Assembly: GCF_003416895.1 (NCBI RefSeq)
Contig: NZ_QVIO01000001.1
Coordinates: 1,116,001-1,180,000, forward strand
Reading direction: 5' to 3'
DNA length: 64,000 bases
DNA from: Duganella sp. BJB476
GTDB lineage: Bacteria; Pseudomonadota; Gammaproteobacteria; Burkholderiales; Burkholderiaceae_D
This document shows positions 16,745 through 26,200 of this stretch, piece after piece. A program made the position numbers and the translations under genes. The number at the start of each line of letters is the position of its first letter. The first letter of the stretch is position 1. Under the pieces are notes generated by a model. It worked only from the letters and a program-made list of their open reading frames with translations. It was not told where the DNA came from and ran no database searches.

Positions 16745-18373
16745 ATGAACAAGCCATTTATCATGGCCTGCGCGATCGGCACGTCCGTCGCCAGCCTGGG
16801 CGCGCGCGCCGAAACCTTTAGCAACGAGTATGTCAAGGGCAGTTTCGATTCCACCATCAGCATCGGCACCGGCATCCGCACCCGTGGCCCGAGTCCGACC
16901 CTGGTCAGCGCCGGCAATACCGGCGGGCCGGAAGGCCAACTGTCGCCAACCAGCGGCCTCGGCGACCAGGGCGACCTGAACTACGGCAAGGGCGATGCCT
17001 TCACCACCTACCTGAAGGGCTCGCACGAGCTGCTGCTCAGCTTCCCTGAGGGCATTACGGCGATGGGCCGGGTCAGCTGGCTGCGCGATTTCACGGCCAC
17101 CCACACCACCGGCTGGACCAGCGTCGGCACGCCGCCGGGCCTGGACGGCAACCTGTCCGACGATGCCCGCAAGGATCTGCGCTTCAAGGCCCGCGTGCTG
17201 GACCTGTGGGTCAGCAAGCGTTTCGACATCGATGGCCACATGCTGCGCATCCGCGCCGGCAACCAGGTGATCAGCTGGGGCGAGAGCCTGTTCATCCCCG
17301 GCGGCATCAACGTCACCAACGCGGTCGACCTGATGCGCCTGTCGCAGCCGGGCACGCAGCTCAAGGAAGCCATCCTGCCGGCGCCCATCGTCAGCGCGGC
17401 CGCTGGCCTGGGCAACGGCTTCAACGCCGAAGCCTATGTGCAGCTGGGCTGGAACGCCAACTACATGCCACCGACCGGCAGCTTCTGGTCGAACTACAAC
17501 GGCATCGGCGCAGGTCACGACGACTACTTCCTGCAAGAGACCAAGGCCAGGAACGGCGGCCAGTGGGGCCTGTCGCTGCGCTACCAGCCACCCGGAACGC
17601 AGCTGAACCTGGGCGCCTACGCCATCAACTACCACGACAAGTCGCCGTCGTTCACCTTCAACAATCCGAACGGGGCGATGGGCTGGGTGTACGGCGAGGA
17701 CCGCAAGCTGTACGGCGTGTCAGCCAACTTCCCGGTCGGCGACTGGGCGGTCGGCGCCGAGTTTTCCTACCGTCCGAAAGACGCCGTGACGATCAACGCG
17801 GCCACCACCGGCTGCGCCTCGCAGGGCGGCAAGTGCTGGGTCGATACCAGCCGCATGCAGGCGGCCGTCACCGGCATGTTCAGCCTGACGCCGGACACCG
17901 CGCCGATGCTGCTGGGCCTGCTGCATGCCGATACCGGCAACCTGATGGCCGAAGCCGTGGCGATCCGCTTCCCGGACATGCAAAGCCGGTACGGCGACGA
18001 CCTGGTGTCGGCCGGCGGCTGGGGCTGGGGCCAGGAATATTCGGCGGCTGGCATGCCGAAGGCGGTCGGCACGCGCAACTCGTCGGGCGTGAACTTCGAC
18101 TTCAGCTGGGTGTATGACGGCACGCTGATCCCCGGCTGGCAGGTGGTGCCGGAGGTCTACTACTTCCGCGCGCTCAGCGGCCGCACGCCCAACGGCGCGG
18201 CGACGTTCATGAAGGGGGCGCAGTCGGTCAACTTCACGGTCAGCTTCATCCAGAACCCGGCCAACTGGCAGGCCGCCATCAACTACGGCCGCTTCATGGG
18301 CGGCAGCTCGGTGTTCGACCAGCCTTACCGCGACCGCAGTTTCGTCGGCCTGACCCTTTCGCGCAACTTCTGA
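16745..18373 (+). CDS. DUF1302 outer-membrane barrel protein (module A)
   Basis: A 542-residue protein with a signal peptide cleaved around 'LGARAETF', then alternating aromatic/polar strands typical of a beta-barrel and a C-terminal 'LTLSRNF' with terminal Phe, the outer-membrane insertion signal. DUF1302 family blocks include 'RIRAGNQVISWGESLFIPGG', 'VDLMRLSQPGTQLKEAILP' and 'LGAYAINYHDKSPSF'. The family is predicted to form outer-membrane channels and is often found in catabolic clusters for hydrophobic compounds. It lies 27 bases after DUF1329 and 13 before the RND gene. The substrate is unknown. Confidence 0.85.
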   Translation: MNKPFIMACAIGTSVASLGARAETFSNEYVKGSFDSTISIGTGIRTRGPSPTLVSAGNTGGPEGQLSPTSGLGDQGDLNYGKGDAFTTYLKGSHELLLSFPEGITAMGRVSWLRDFTATHTTGWTSVGTPPGLDGNLSDDARKDLRFKARVLDLWVSKRFDIDGHMLRIRAGNQVISWGESLFIPGGINVTNAVDLMRLSQPGTQLKEAILPAPIVSAAAGLGNGFNAEAYVQLGWNANYMPPTGSFWSNYNGIGAGHDDYFLQETKARNGGQWGLSLRYQPPGTQLNLGAYAINYHDKSPSFTFNNPNGAMGWVYGEDRKLYGVSANFPVGDWAVGAEFSYRPKDAVTINAATTGCASQGGKCWVDTSRMQAAVTGMFSLTPDTAPMLLGLLHADTGNLMAEAVAIRFPDMQSRYGDDLVSAGGWGWGQEYSAAGMPKAVGTRNSSGVNFDFSWVYDGTLIPGWQVVPEVYYFRALSGRTPNGAATFMKGAQSVNFTVSFIQNPANWQAAINYGRFMGGSSVFDQPYRDRSFVGLTLSRNF

Positions 18374-18386
18374 CCGGAACGTAACA

Positions 18387-20801
18387 ATGACATCTTCCCC
18401 CGCCCGTTTATTGGCGCGCTTTGAAACGTTCTGCTTCACGCGGCGCAACTGGCTGATGCTTGCGCTGCTGGGACTGACCGTGCTCATGGGCTGCCTGGGT
18501 TGGCGTCTGCGGATGGAGGCCGGCTTCGAGAAACAGATGCCGACCAACCATCCGTATGTCGAGACCTTCCATACCTACCGCGACGATGTGATGGGCGCCA
18601 ACCGCCTCAACATCGTGGTGCGGGCGCGCACCGGCACCATCTGGAGCGCCGCCGGCCTCAAGCGGCTGTACGAGGTCACGCAGGCCGTCACCTTCCTGCC
18701 GAACGTGGAGCGGCTGGGCGTGCAGTCGCTGTGGACGCCCAACACCTTCGTCAACGAAATCACCGAGGAAGGCTTCCGCGCCGATCCGCTGATCGACGGC
18801 AGCATCACCCCCGACCGGCTGGACGCGGCCGCCATCGCCGGCATCCAGGCGGCGGCGGTGCAGGGCGGCTTCGTCGGCACGCTGGTGTCGCGCGGCCAGG
18901 ACAGCGCCATGATCAGCGCCGAACTGCTGGAGTCCGACAAGGACGGCCACAAGCTGGACTACGTCGCCTACAACGCCATCCTGGAACAGTTGCGCCAGCG
19001 TTTCGAGGACCAGAACTTCAGCATCGAGATCATCGGCTTCGCCAAGCAGGTGGGCGAGATCGCCGATTCGGCCAAGTCGGTGCTGCGCTTCTTCGGGCTG
19101 GCCTTGCTGCTGACGGCTGGTGCGGTGTACTGGTATTGCCGTTCGGTGCGGTTCACGCTGCTGCCCATTATTTGCTCGCTCAGTTCGCTGGTGTGGCAGT
19201 TCGGCGCACTGCATCTGCTGGGTTTCGGGCTGGATCCGCTGGCGGTGCTGGTGCCGTTCCTGGTGTTCGCCATCGGCGTCTCGCACGGCGTGCAGCAGAT
19301 CAACTACATCGTGCGTGAAGTCTCGCTCGGCAAGAGCTGCATGGACGCTTGCCGCGCCAGCTTCTCCGGCTTGCTGATACCGGGCACGCTGGCGCTGGCC
19401 ACGGCCTTCGTCTCCTTCGTCACGCTGCTGATGATCCCGATCCCGATGGTGCGCGAACTGGCGATCGCCGCTTCGCTGGGCGTGGGTTTCAAGATCATCA
19501 CCAACCTGGTGATGCTGCCGGTGGCGGCTTCGTACTGCCGCATCGACCAATCCTATGCCGATGCGGCGATGGTGCTGCGCGAAAAGCGGGCCGGCTGGCT
19601 GCGCGTGCTGGCCCGCGTGGCCCGGCCGCGCAACGCGGCGATCTGCCTGGCCGTGGTGGGCGCCATCTTCAGCCTGGCGGTGTGGCAAAGCCAGGGACGG
19701 GTGGTCGGCACGGTGGAGCCGGGCGCGCCGGAACTGCGGCCGGATGCCCGCTTCAACCGTGACGCCGTCTCCATCGCCAGCAACTATGACACCGGCCTCG
19801 ACTGGCTGACCGTGATCTTTGAAACGAAGGCCATCGCCAATGCCGGCGGCTCGTCGGCGCCGGCGGACGGGCAGGGCGTCGGCTTCTGCGGCAATTCCAA
19901 CATCGGCCTGTTCCAGGATCGCTTTACCTGGGCCATGCAGCCGGTGCCGGGCGTGCTGTCGATCGCCTCGTTCTCGGACCAAATGAAACAGTACAACCGT
20001 GGCTACAACGAAGGCAATCCGAAGATGGAGGCGATCCCGCTGGACTCCGCCAACTTCGCGGCGCTGGCGACCGAAATCGCCCGCACCCGCGGCACCATGC
20101 GCAAGGATTGCAGCATGACGGCGGTGCACCTATACCTGACCGACCACAAGGCCGTCACCATCAATCGGGTGATCGCCGCCGTCGAGGCGTTTGCCGCCAG
20201 CCAGTCGGCGCCCGGCATCGCCATCCGCCTCGCTAGCGGCAACGCCGGCGTGCTGGCTGCGGTCAACCAGACGCTGGAGCGCAGCGAGCTGCCGATGATG
20301 CTGTGGGTGTATGCCGCCATCGTGCTGCTGGTGCTGGTCACTTACCGCGACCTGCGGGCGGTGCTGGCCTGCTGCCTGCCGCTGACGGTGGGCACCTTCA
20401 TCGGCTACTGGTTCATGAAGGAGCTCAACATCGGCCTGACGGTGGCGACGCTGCCGGTGATGGTGTTGGCGGTCGGCATCGGCGTCGACTATGCGTTCTA
20501 CATCTACAACCGCTTGCAGATGCACCTGGCGAATGGACTGCCCATCGTCAAGGCGGTCGAGCAGGCCATCCTGGAAGTGGGCACGGCAACCATCTTCACC
20601 GCCGTCACGCTGGCGGTAGGTGTGGCGACCTGGTCCTTCTCGGCCCTGAAATTCCAGGCCGACATGGGCAAGCTGTTAGCCTTCATGTTCATGGTGAACA
20701 TGATCATGGCCATGACCGCGCTGCCGGCCTTTGCCGTGTGGCTGGAACGTTTATTTCCACGCAAGACTCCGGCCCGCGCGCCGGGTCTGCTCCAGCATTG
20801 A
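18387..20801 (+). CDS. MMPL/RND-family inner-membrane transporter (module A)
   Basis: An 804-residue RND-superfamily protein in two homologous halves. Each half has one membrane helix (about 25-45 and 410-430), a large periplasmic loop, then a bundle of five helices (about 235-380 and 640-790). Telling blocks are 'VLVPFLVFAIGVSHGVQQ' and 'VLAVGIGVDYAFYIYN', both shared nearly exactly with the copy at 49281. It lacks the long MFP/TolC-type docking loops of HAE1 pumps and has no MFP partner nearby, so it belongs to the MMPL/HAE3-type group. These use proton-motive force to move lipids or other hydrophobic molecules. Direction is unknown; a catabolic setting suggests uptake or efflux of the substrate. 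Confidence 0.87.
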   Translation: MTSSPARLLARFETFCFTRRNWLMLALLGLTVLMGCLGWRLRMEAGFEKQMPTNHPYVETFHTYRDDVMGANRLNIVVRARTGTIWSAAGLKRLYEVTQAVTFLPNVERLGVQSLWTPNTFVNEITEEGFRADPLIDGSITPDRLDAAAIAGIQAAAVQGGFVGTLVSRGQDSAMISAELLESDKDGHKLDYVAYNAILEQLRQRFEDQNFSIEIIGFAKQVGEIADSAKSVLRFFGLALLLTAGAVYWYCRSVRFTLLPIICSLSSLVWQFGALHLLGFGLDPLAVLVPFLVFAIGVSHGVQQINYIVREVSLGKSCMDACRASFSGLLIPGTLALATAFVSFVTLLMIPIPMVRELAIAASLGVGFKIITNLVMLPVAASYCRIDQSYADAAMVLREKRAGWLRVLARVARPRNAAICLAVVGAIFSLAVWQSQGRVVGTVEPGAPELRPDARFNRDAVSIASNYDTGLDWLTVIFETKAIANAGGSSAPADGQGVGFCGNSNIGLFQDRFTWAMQPVPGVLSIASFSDQMKQYNRGYNEGNPKMEAIPLDSANFAALATEIARTRGTMRKDCSMTAVHLYLTDHKAVTINRVIAAVEAFAASQSAPGIAIRLASGNAGVLAAVNQTLERSELPMMLWVYAAIVLLVLVTYRDLRAVLACCLPLTVGTFIGYWFMKELNIGLTVATLPVMVLAVGIGVDYAFYIYNRLQMHLANGLPIVKAVEQAILEVGTATIFTAVTLAVGVATWSFSALKFQADMGKLLAFMFMVNMIMAMTALPAFAVWLERLFPRKTPARAPGLLQH

Positions 20802-20816
20802 ACCGACGGAGACGCC

Positions 20817-21806
20817 ATGAACCGTAATTTGAAACACATATGGGCCGGACTGCTGGGCGCCGCCGCGCTGCTGCCGCTCGCCTGCGGCGCCGATTCGTCG
20901 GCGTGGCCGGTGGGACTGCATGCGGCCGCCAGCGTGGCCCATGCCGCCCAGGCCAGCATGCTGGCCACCGCCTGGGCCGGTTCGCGCATTGTCGCGGTCG
21001 GCGCGCACGGCGTGGTGCTGCTGTCGGACGACCAGGGCAAGCAATGGCGCCAGGCAGGCAAGGTGCCGCTGGATGTCACGCTGACGTCGGTATCCTTTGC
21101 CAACGGCCAGGAAGGCTGGGCGGTCGGCCATGCCGGCGTGGTGCTGCACACCAGCAACGGCGGCGAGGAGTGGTCGGTGCAGCGCAGCCAGCCGGAGCAG
21201 GACCGTCCGCTGTTCGCCGTGCATTTCTTCGATGCGCAGCACGGCGTGGCGGTCGGCCTGTGGTCGCTGGTGTTGACCACCACCGATGGCGGCCGCCACT
21301 GGACCACTCGCGAACTTGAAGCGCCACCCGGCGCCCGCCGCGCCGACCTGAACCTGCTGGGCCTGTTTGCCGGCCAGGGCGGGGCGCTGTACGCCGCCGC
21401 CGAAAAAGGCTATGTGCTGCATTCGGCCGACCAGGGCCTGAGCTGGAACTACCTGCCCACCGGCTACAAGGGCTCGTTCTGGACCGGCACCGCGTTGCGG
21501 GACGGCGGCCTGCTGGTCGGCGGCCTGCGCGGCGCGCTGTACCGCAGCGGCGACGCCGGCCAGAGCTGGACCCGCGTCGTCACCGGCAGCACCGCCTCGA
21601 TCACCAGCGTGGTGCGCACTGGCGGCGGCCACGACGTTCTCGCAGTTGGCCAGGATGGCTTGGTCCTGCGCAGCGCCGACGACGGCGCCAGCGTGCAGTC
21701 CAGCTACCGCACCGACCGCCTGCCGCTGTCGGCCGCCTTGCCGCTGGCCGGCAATACCCCACCCATGATGTCCGCCCGTGGCCCGGCCCCGGCGGACCAC
21801 AAATAG
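20817..21806 (+). CDS. YCF48/BNR-type beta-propeller periplasmic protein (module A)
   Basis: A 329-residue exported protein: signal peptide (about 1-25, ending near 'LACGADSS'), then repeated propeller blades with the sialidase/YCF48 pattern 'S.D.G..W': 'LLSDDQGKQWRQ', 'LHTSNGGEEWSV', 'LTTTDGGRHWTT', 'LHSADQGLSWNY' and 'YRSGDAGQSWTR'. YCF48/Hcf136 proteins help assemble photosystem II in plants and cyanobacteria. This organism shows no photosynthesis genes, so the fold must serve something else, perhaps assembly or regulation of the RND complex. It starts 15 bases after the RND gene, and a homologue accompanies the second RND copy. Confidence 0.82.
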   Translation: MNRNLKHIWAGLLGAAALLPLACGADSSAWPVGLHAAASVAHAAQASMLATAWAGSRIVAVGAHGVVLLSDDQGKQWRQAGKVPLDVTLTSVSFANGQEGWAVGHAGVVLHTSNGGEEWSVQRSQPEQDRPLFAVHFFDAQHGVAVGLWSLVLTTTDGGRHWTTRELEAPPGARRADLNLLGLFAGQGGALYAAAEKGYVLHSADQGLSWNYLPTGYKGSFWTGTALRDGGLLVGGLRGALYRSGDAGQSWTRVVTGSTASITSVVRTGGGHDVLAVGQDGLVLRSADDGASVQSSYRTDRLPLSAALPLAGNTPPMMSARGPAPADHK

Positions 21807-21831
21807 ATCGACCTTACAAGGACACACGAAC

Positions 21832-23259
21832 ATGCACAAATCCGATGAACTCTGCTACCTGCCCGCTACCGAGGCCTTGCAGCTGTTCCGCTCGCGCGAC
21901 CTGTCGCCGGTGGAACTGCTGGATGCCTGCCTGGCCCGCGCCGACCAGCTTGAACCGGTGTTGAACACCTTCAGCGCCCAGCGCCGCGAAGAAGCCAAGG
22001 CCGCCGCGCGCGACGCCGAGCTGGCCTACGGCGGCCGTGGCGCCATGCCGCGTGCGCTGGAAGGCATCCCGGTGTCGCTGAAGAACGAGCACACGCTGGT
22101 CGGCTGGGTTACCACCAAAGGCTCCTGGCTGCAAGGGAACACGCCGGACACGGTCAACGCCCCGGTCAGCCAGCGCCTGCTCGACGCCGGCGCCGTGATC
22201 CATGCCCAGACCAATGTGCCGGAGTTCTACATGGCCGGCTTCACCCGCTCGGTACGCCACGGCGTGACGCGCAATCCGTGGAATCCCGAGATGACGCCCG
22301 GCGGCTCCAGCGGCGGCAGCGGCGCCGCGCTGGCGGCAGGCCTGACGGCGCTGGCGTCCGGCTCGGACATCGGTGGCTCGATCCGCATCCCGGCCAGCTA
22401 CTGCGGCGTGGTCGGCCTCAAGCCCAGCTACGGCCGCGTGCCGGTCACGCCGATCGGCTACGCGCTGCATCCGATGAATCACATCGGCCCGATGGCGCGC
22501 ACCGTGGCCGATTGCGCGCTGATGTTCAACATCATGAACGGTCCGCACGTGCGCGACCCGGCCACCATCAGCCCCAAGCTGGAAGTGCCGCTGGACTTCC
22601 TGCCGGTGAAAGGCTTGCGCATCGCGCTGTCCTACGACCTGGACTTCTGCCAGGTCCATGCCGATGTCCGCAAGTCGATGGACCAGGTGGTGCAGGCGCT
22701 GCGCGCGCAGGGCGCCATCGTCGAGCAGGTGACGCTGGGCTGGGACAGCAGCGCTGCCGATGCGCTGGAGCACCGGCTGGGCTACGAGACCGGCCGCGCG
22801 TTCGCCGTCCGCATCCTGGAGCAGGAGCTGGAGACCAGCGACTACATCCGCCACTTCGCCGCCGCCGGCCTGTGCATGACGGGCGAGCAGTACCTGGCGG
22901 CCGACGTCACCACCGGCCGCATGTACGACTCGCTGGCCGAGGTGATGACCCGCTACGACGCCCTGATCTGCCCGACCATGGGCGCCATCGGCGCCGTGGC
23001 CGAAGGCGAGCGGGACAGCATGGCGGTGTTGCGCAACGACGCGCTGACCTTCCCCTTCAACCTGCTGAGCCGACACCCGGTGCTGAGCGTGCCGTCGGGC
23101 ATCGCCAGCAACGGCATCCCCACCGGCGTGCAGGTGGTCGGCCGCACCTTCGACGAGACCACCGTGTTCCGCATCGGCGCGGCGGTGGAGGCGGGCGTGT
23201 GGCAAGGCAAGCGTCCCGATCCGGCCATGACGGCCCGCCACCCACTTGGAGCATCCTGA
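21832..23259 (+). CDS. Amidase-signature family amidase 1
   Basis: A 475-residue enzyme of the amidase-signature family with the full Ser-cisSer-Lys triad: Lys84 in 'PVSLKNEH', Ser159 in 'GGSSGGSGAALAAG' and nucleophile Ser183 in 'DIGGSIRIPAS'. The 24-residue spacing between the serines matches FAAH. It hydrolyses an amide bond; candidates include fatty-acid, aryl or polyamine amides. It is not GatA, since no gatB/gatC is nearby. The ATG at 21832 is preceded by AAGGACACACGAAC. No signal peptide is visible, so the enzyme is cytoplasmic. An APC permease starts 1 base after its stop and a second amidase (27748) lies downstream. Confidence 0.88.
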   Translation: MHKSDELCYLPATEALQLFRSRDLSPVELLDACLARADQLEPVLNTFSAQRREEAKAAARDAELAYGGRGAMPRALEGIPVSLKNEHTLVGWVTTKGSWLQGNTPDTVNAPVSQRLLDAGAVIHAQTNVPEFYMAGFTRSVRHGVTRNPWNPEMTPGGSSGGSGAALAAGLTALASGSDIGGSIRIPASYCGVVGLKPSYGRVPVTPIGYALHPMNHIGPMARTVADCALMFNIMNGPHVRDPATISPKLEVPLDFLPVKGLRIALSYDLDFCQVHADVRKSMDQVVQALRAQGAIVEQVTLGWDSSAADALEHRLGYETGRAFAVRILEQELETSDYIRHFAAAGLCMTGEQYLAADVTTGRMYDSLAEVMTRYDALICPTMGAIGAVAEGERDSMAVLRNDALTFPFNLLSRHPVLSVPSGIASNGIPTGVQVVGRTFDETTVFRIGAAVEAGVWQGKRPDPAMTARHPLGAS

Positions 23260-23260
23260 C

Positions 23261-24604
23261 ATGTCCGACGCCTCCCCGAACGGCAAGCTGAAGCGCGCGC
23301 TCAGCTACAGCGACCTGGTGTTCTACGGCCTGGCCTACACCGCACCGGTGGCGCCGCTGACCATGGCCGGCTTCGTCTGGACCGTGTCCGGCGGCCTGCC
23401 GATGCTGGCCTACGTGCTGGGTGCGCTGTGCGTGTACTTCACCGCCAGCAGCTATGCGGTGATGACCTCGGCCATGCCCAGCGCCGGCTCGGTGTACGGC
23501 TTCGCCAGCCAGACCATGGGCCGCTTCGCCGGCTTCATCGCCGGCTGGATGATACTGCTGGACTACCTGCTGGTGCCGGCCTTCACCTACGCCCTGTGCG
23601 CGGTGAGCCTGGAAGAGCTGCTGCCGCACGGCGACCGCGCCACCTGGATCGTGGCGACGGTGGCGGCGACGTTTGCGGTGAACTGGTTCGGCATCAGCGT
23701 CACTTCGCGCGTCAGCTTCCTGTCGGTGGTGCTGCAGCTGCTGGCGGTGCTGGTCATCGTAGGGATGTGCCTGTTCGCGCTGTTCGGCGGCCACGGCAGC
23801 GGCGCGCTGACGCTGGCGCCGCTGATCGACGCCGGCAAGTTCCACGGCGCCAGCGTGCTGGCCGCCACCTCGATCTGCGTGATGTCCTACCTGGGTTTCG
23901 ACGCCGTCTCGACCTTGGCCGAGGAAGTTAAGGACGGCAACACCCGCGTGGTCGGCGAGGCCATCATGACCAACCTGGCCATCACCAGCGGCATCTTCGT
24001 GCTGACCTCGTGGGTGGTGGGCAATCTGCTGGTGGGCTTCCCGGTGCAGGATCCGGCCACGGCGATCTACGAATTGCTGACCGCCATCGCCGGCCACAAG
24101 GCGTCGCTGGCACTAGCGTGGTTCCTGATCCTGGTGGTCGGCGTGCCGAACGTGCTGCCAATGCAGGTGGGCGTGGCGCGCGTGCTGTTCGCCATGGGCC
24201 GCGACCGCAGCTTGCCGTCGGTGCTGGCCAAGGTGCATCACCGGCATGGCAATCCCTACGTCGCCATGATCGTCTCGACCACCATCTCGCTGGGCATCGC
24301 CCTGCTGATGCGCAACAACATCAGCGACCTGGCGATCTTCATCAGCGTTGGCGCGCTGGTCGGCTTCCTGTTCGTGCACCTGTCGGTGCTGGCGCATTTC
24401 GGCCGGCATGGCGGACGGCGCTGGTGGGCGCATGTGATCGTGCCGCTGTGCGGGCTGTCCGCCGTGCTGACTATCCTCATCAACCTGAACGCCACGGCGC
24501 TGACCGTGGGCGGCTGCTGGTTCGTGGCCGGTTTGGGTTACTGGCTGTTCTCGCGACGCAGCCAGGGCGTTCCCCGCGACGTATTCCAGCAGACCAACTC
24601 ATAA
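23261..24604 (+). CDS. APC-family amino acid/amine permease
   Basis: A 447-residue integral inner-membrane protein with about twelve hydrophobic segments and the APC start 'ALSYSDLVFYGLAYTAPVAP', followed by 'MPSAGSVYGFASQTMGRFAG'. The GGAG at 23248-23251 supports the ATG at 23261; the preceding amidase ends only 1 base upstream. APC carriers take up amino acids, amines or polyamines by proton symport or exchange. Between an amidase and an amine oxidase, an amine or N-acyl amine substrate is likely, but this is inference. Confidence 0.85.
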   Translation: MSDASPNGKLKRALSYSDLVFYGLAYTAPVAPLTMAGFVWTVSGGLPMLAYVLGALCVYFTASSYAVMTSAMPSAGSVYGFASQTMGRFAGFIAGWMILLDYLLVPAFTYALCAVSLEELLPHGDRATWIVATVAATFAVNWFGISVTSRVSFLSVVLQLLAVLVIVGMCLFALFGGHGSGALTLAPLIDAGKFHGASVLAATSICVMSYLGFDAVSTLAEEVKDGNTRVVGEAIMTNLAITSGIFVLTSWVVGNLLVGFPVQDPATAIYELLTAIAGHKASLALAWFLILVVGVPNVLPMQVGVARVLFAMGRDRSLPSVLAKVHHRHGNPYVAMIVSTTISLGIALLMRNNISDLAIFISVGALVGFLFVHLSVLAHFGRHGGRRWWAHVIVPLCGLSAVLTILINLNATALTVGGCWFVAGLGYWLFSRRSQGVPRDVFQQTNS

Positions 24605-24622
24605 CCATTAGAAAGAGACAAC

Positions 24623-26179
24623 ATGGCACATTCTCCTTTGAAGCGTATCCTGGCCTCCGTCATGGAGGTGGCACGCCTGCGCAAGCGGCACGGCTTGTCG
24701 AGTGAAGCGGCGCTGGCGTTGCTGCGCGAACGGCGCGCGCTGCTCAAGCTGTCGGCCGTCGGCTCTGCCGCCATGCTGGCCAGCGGCCCGCTGATGGCGG
24801 CCAGCCGCCGCCTCCGTGATCGCAGCGATGTGCGCGTGGTGATCGTCGGCGCCGGCCTTGGTGGCCTGGCCTGTGCCTACGACCTGAAGAAGGCCGGCAT
24901 CTGCGCCACTGTGTATGAAGCGTCGGATCGGTTGGGCGGACGTTGTTCGTCCAACACCACCAGCTTCCCCGGCCAGGTGGCGGAAAACGGCGGTGAGCTG
25001 ATCGATACTGGTCATCATGAACTGCGCCTGTTGGCCGCCGAACTGGGCCTGACGCTGGACGACTTGAACGCCTATGATGAGGCGCAGGGCGGCGAACTCA
25101 CCTTCTGGATCGACGGCTCGCGCTATACCTGGGACGAGCAAGTGGTCGATTTCGACGCCGTCGCCCCGCAGTTCGACGCCGACAACCTGGCGGCGCCCTG
25201 GCCGCAGACCTACGACAGCCACACTGCGCGCGGCGCCGAGCTGGACAATATGTCGGTCACCGATTACATCAGCACCTACGTTCCGGGCGGCCTCGAGTCG
25301 CGCCAGGGCAAGCTGTTGAAGCTGCTGATGGATGCCTCGTCCGGCATCGCCGCCACGGAGACCAGCGCGCTGGACCTGGTGGGCTTCTTCGCTCCCAATG
25401 CGTCGGACGAGCGCTTCCACATCCGCGGCGGCAACGACCAGCTGGTCAGCCGCATGGCGGCCACGCTGGACAGCGGCCAGATCATCAAGAACCATGCGCT
25501 GACCCGCATCGTCAAGAACGCCAACGACAGCTACACCCTGAGCTTCAAGAACGGCGCCAACACGGTCCAGGTACAGGCCGACCACTTGGTGCTGGCCTTG
25601 CCGTTCTCCATCCTGCAAAGCGCCGTGGACTACAGCGGCGCCGGTTTCGATGCGCGCAAGGTCGACACCATCCGTAACTTCCGCATGGGCATGCACTCGA
25701 AGTTCCAGATGCAGTTCGAACGCCGCATCTGGCGCGAGCAGGGCTACACGGGCTTGAGCGACAACGACACCGGCTACCAGATCAGCTGGGAAGTCACCCG
25801 CGCCCAGCCCGGCACGGCCGGCATCCTGACCTGCTTCTCGGGCGACGCGGTGGCGCTGGCGATGAACGACAAACCGGTCAACCGCAAGGCGGTCGACATG
25901 CTGGACGGCCTGAACCTGACCTTCCCCGGCATCAAGCCTTTGTGGAACAGCCGCGTGGTGCTGAACTACTGGCCCGGCTATCAATGGACCAAGGGCGCCT
26001 ACAGCGCGCATCCGAAGGGCAGCTACACCACGCTGTACGGCTACGCCGGCGTGCGGCAGGGGAATTGCCATTTCGCCGGCGAGCACGCATCGGTGCTGCA
26101 CTCGGGCTTCCTCAACGGTGCGGTGGAAACCGGCCAGCGCTGCGCCAAGGTCATCGCCCGTGCCGTGCAGGGACACTAA
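24623..26179 (+). CDS. Flavin monoamine oxidase-family protein with a Tat-type signal
   Basis: A 518-residue FAD enzyme of the amine oxidase family. The dinucleotide-binding motif 'VIVGAGLGGLACAYDLKKAG' begins near residue 73, followed by 'VYEASDRLGGRCSS'. The C-terminal 'CHFAGEHASVLHSGFLNGAV' binds the flavin ring end. Residues 37-42, RRALLK, followed by a hydrophobic stretch to about residue 60, resemble a twin-arginine signal behind an unusually long n-region. This suggests export of the folded, FAD-loaded enzyme to the periplasm. The family oxidises primary or polyamines to aldehydes, NH3 and H2O2. The adjacent ALDH (26201) can take the aldehyde. The exact amine is unknown. Confidence 0.83.
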   Translation: MAHSPLKRILASVMEVARLRKRHGLSSEAALALLRERRALLKLSAVGSAAMLASGPLMAASRRLRDRSDVRVVIVGAGLGGLACAYDLKKAGICATVYEASDRLGGRCSSNTTSFPGQVAENGGELIDTGHHELRLLAAELGLTLDDLNAYDEAQGGELTFWIDGSRYTWDEQVVDFDAVAPQFDADNLAAPWPQTYDSHTARGAELDNMSVTDYISTYVPGGLESRQGKLLKLLMDASSGIAATETSALDLVGFFAPNASDERFHIRGGNDQLVSRMAATLDSGQIIKNHALTRIVKNANDSYTLSFKNGANTVQVQADHLVLALPFSILQSAVDYSGAGFDARKVDTIRNFRMGMHSKFQMQFERRIWREQGYTGLSDNDTGYQISWEVTRAQPGTAGILTCFSGDAVALAMNDKPVNRKAVDMLDGLNLTFPGIKPLWNSRVVLNYWPGYQWTKGAYSAHPKGSYTTLYGYAGVRQGNCHFAGEHASVLHSGFLNGAVETGQRCAKVIARAVQGH

Positions 26180-26200
26180 ACTCTATCAATTGGAACCAAG

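Noticed and set aside
20817..21806. YCF48 propeller as a photosystem II assembly factor
   Set aside because: The fold is similar, but no photosynthesis gene is present; the constant partner is the RND gene.
21832..23259. Amidase as GatA of Asp/Glu-tRNA amidotransferase
   Set aside because: No gatB or gatC is adjacent and the context is catabolic.
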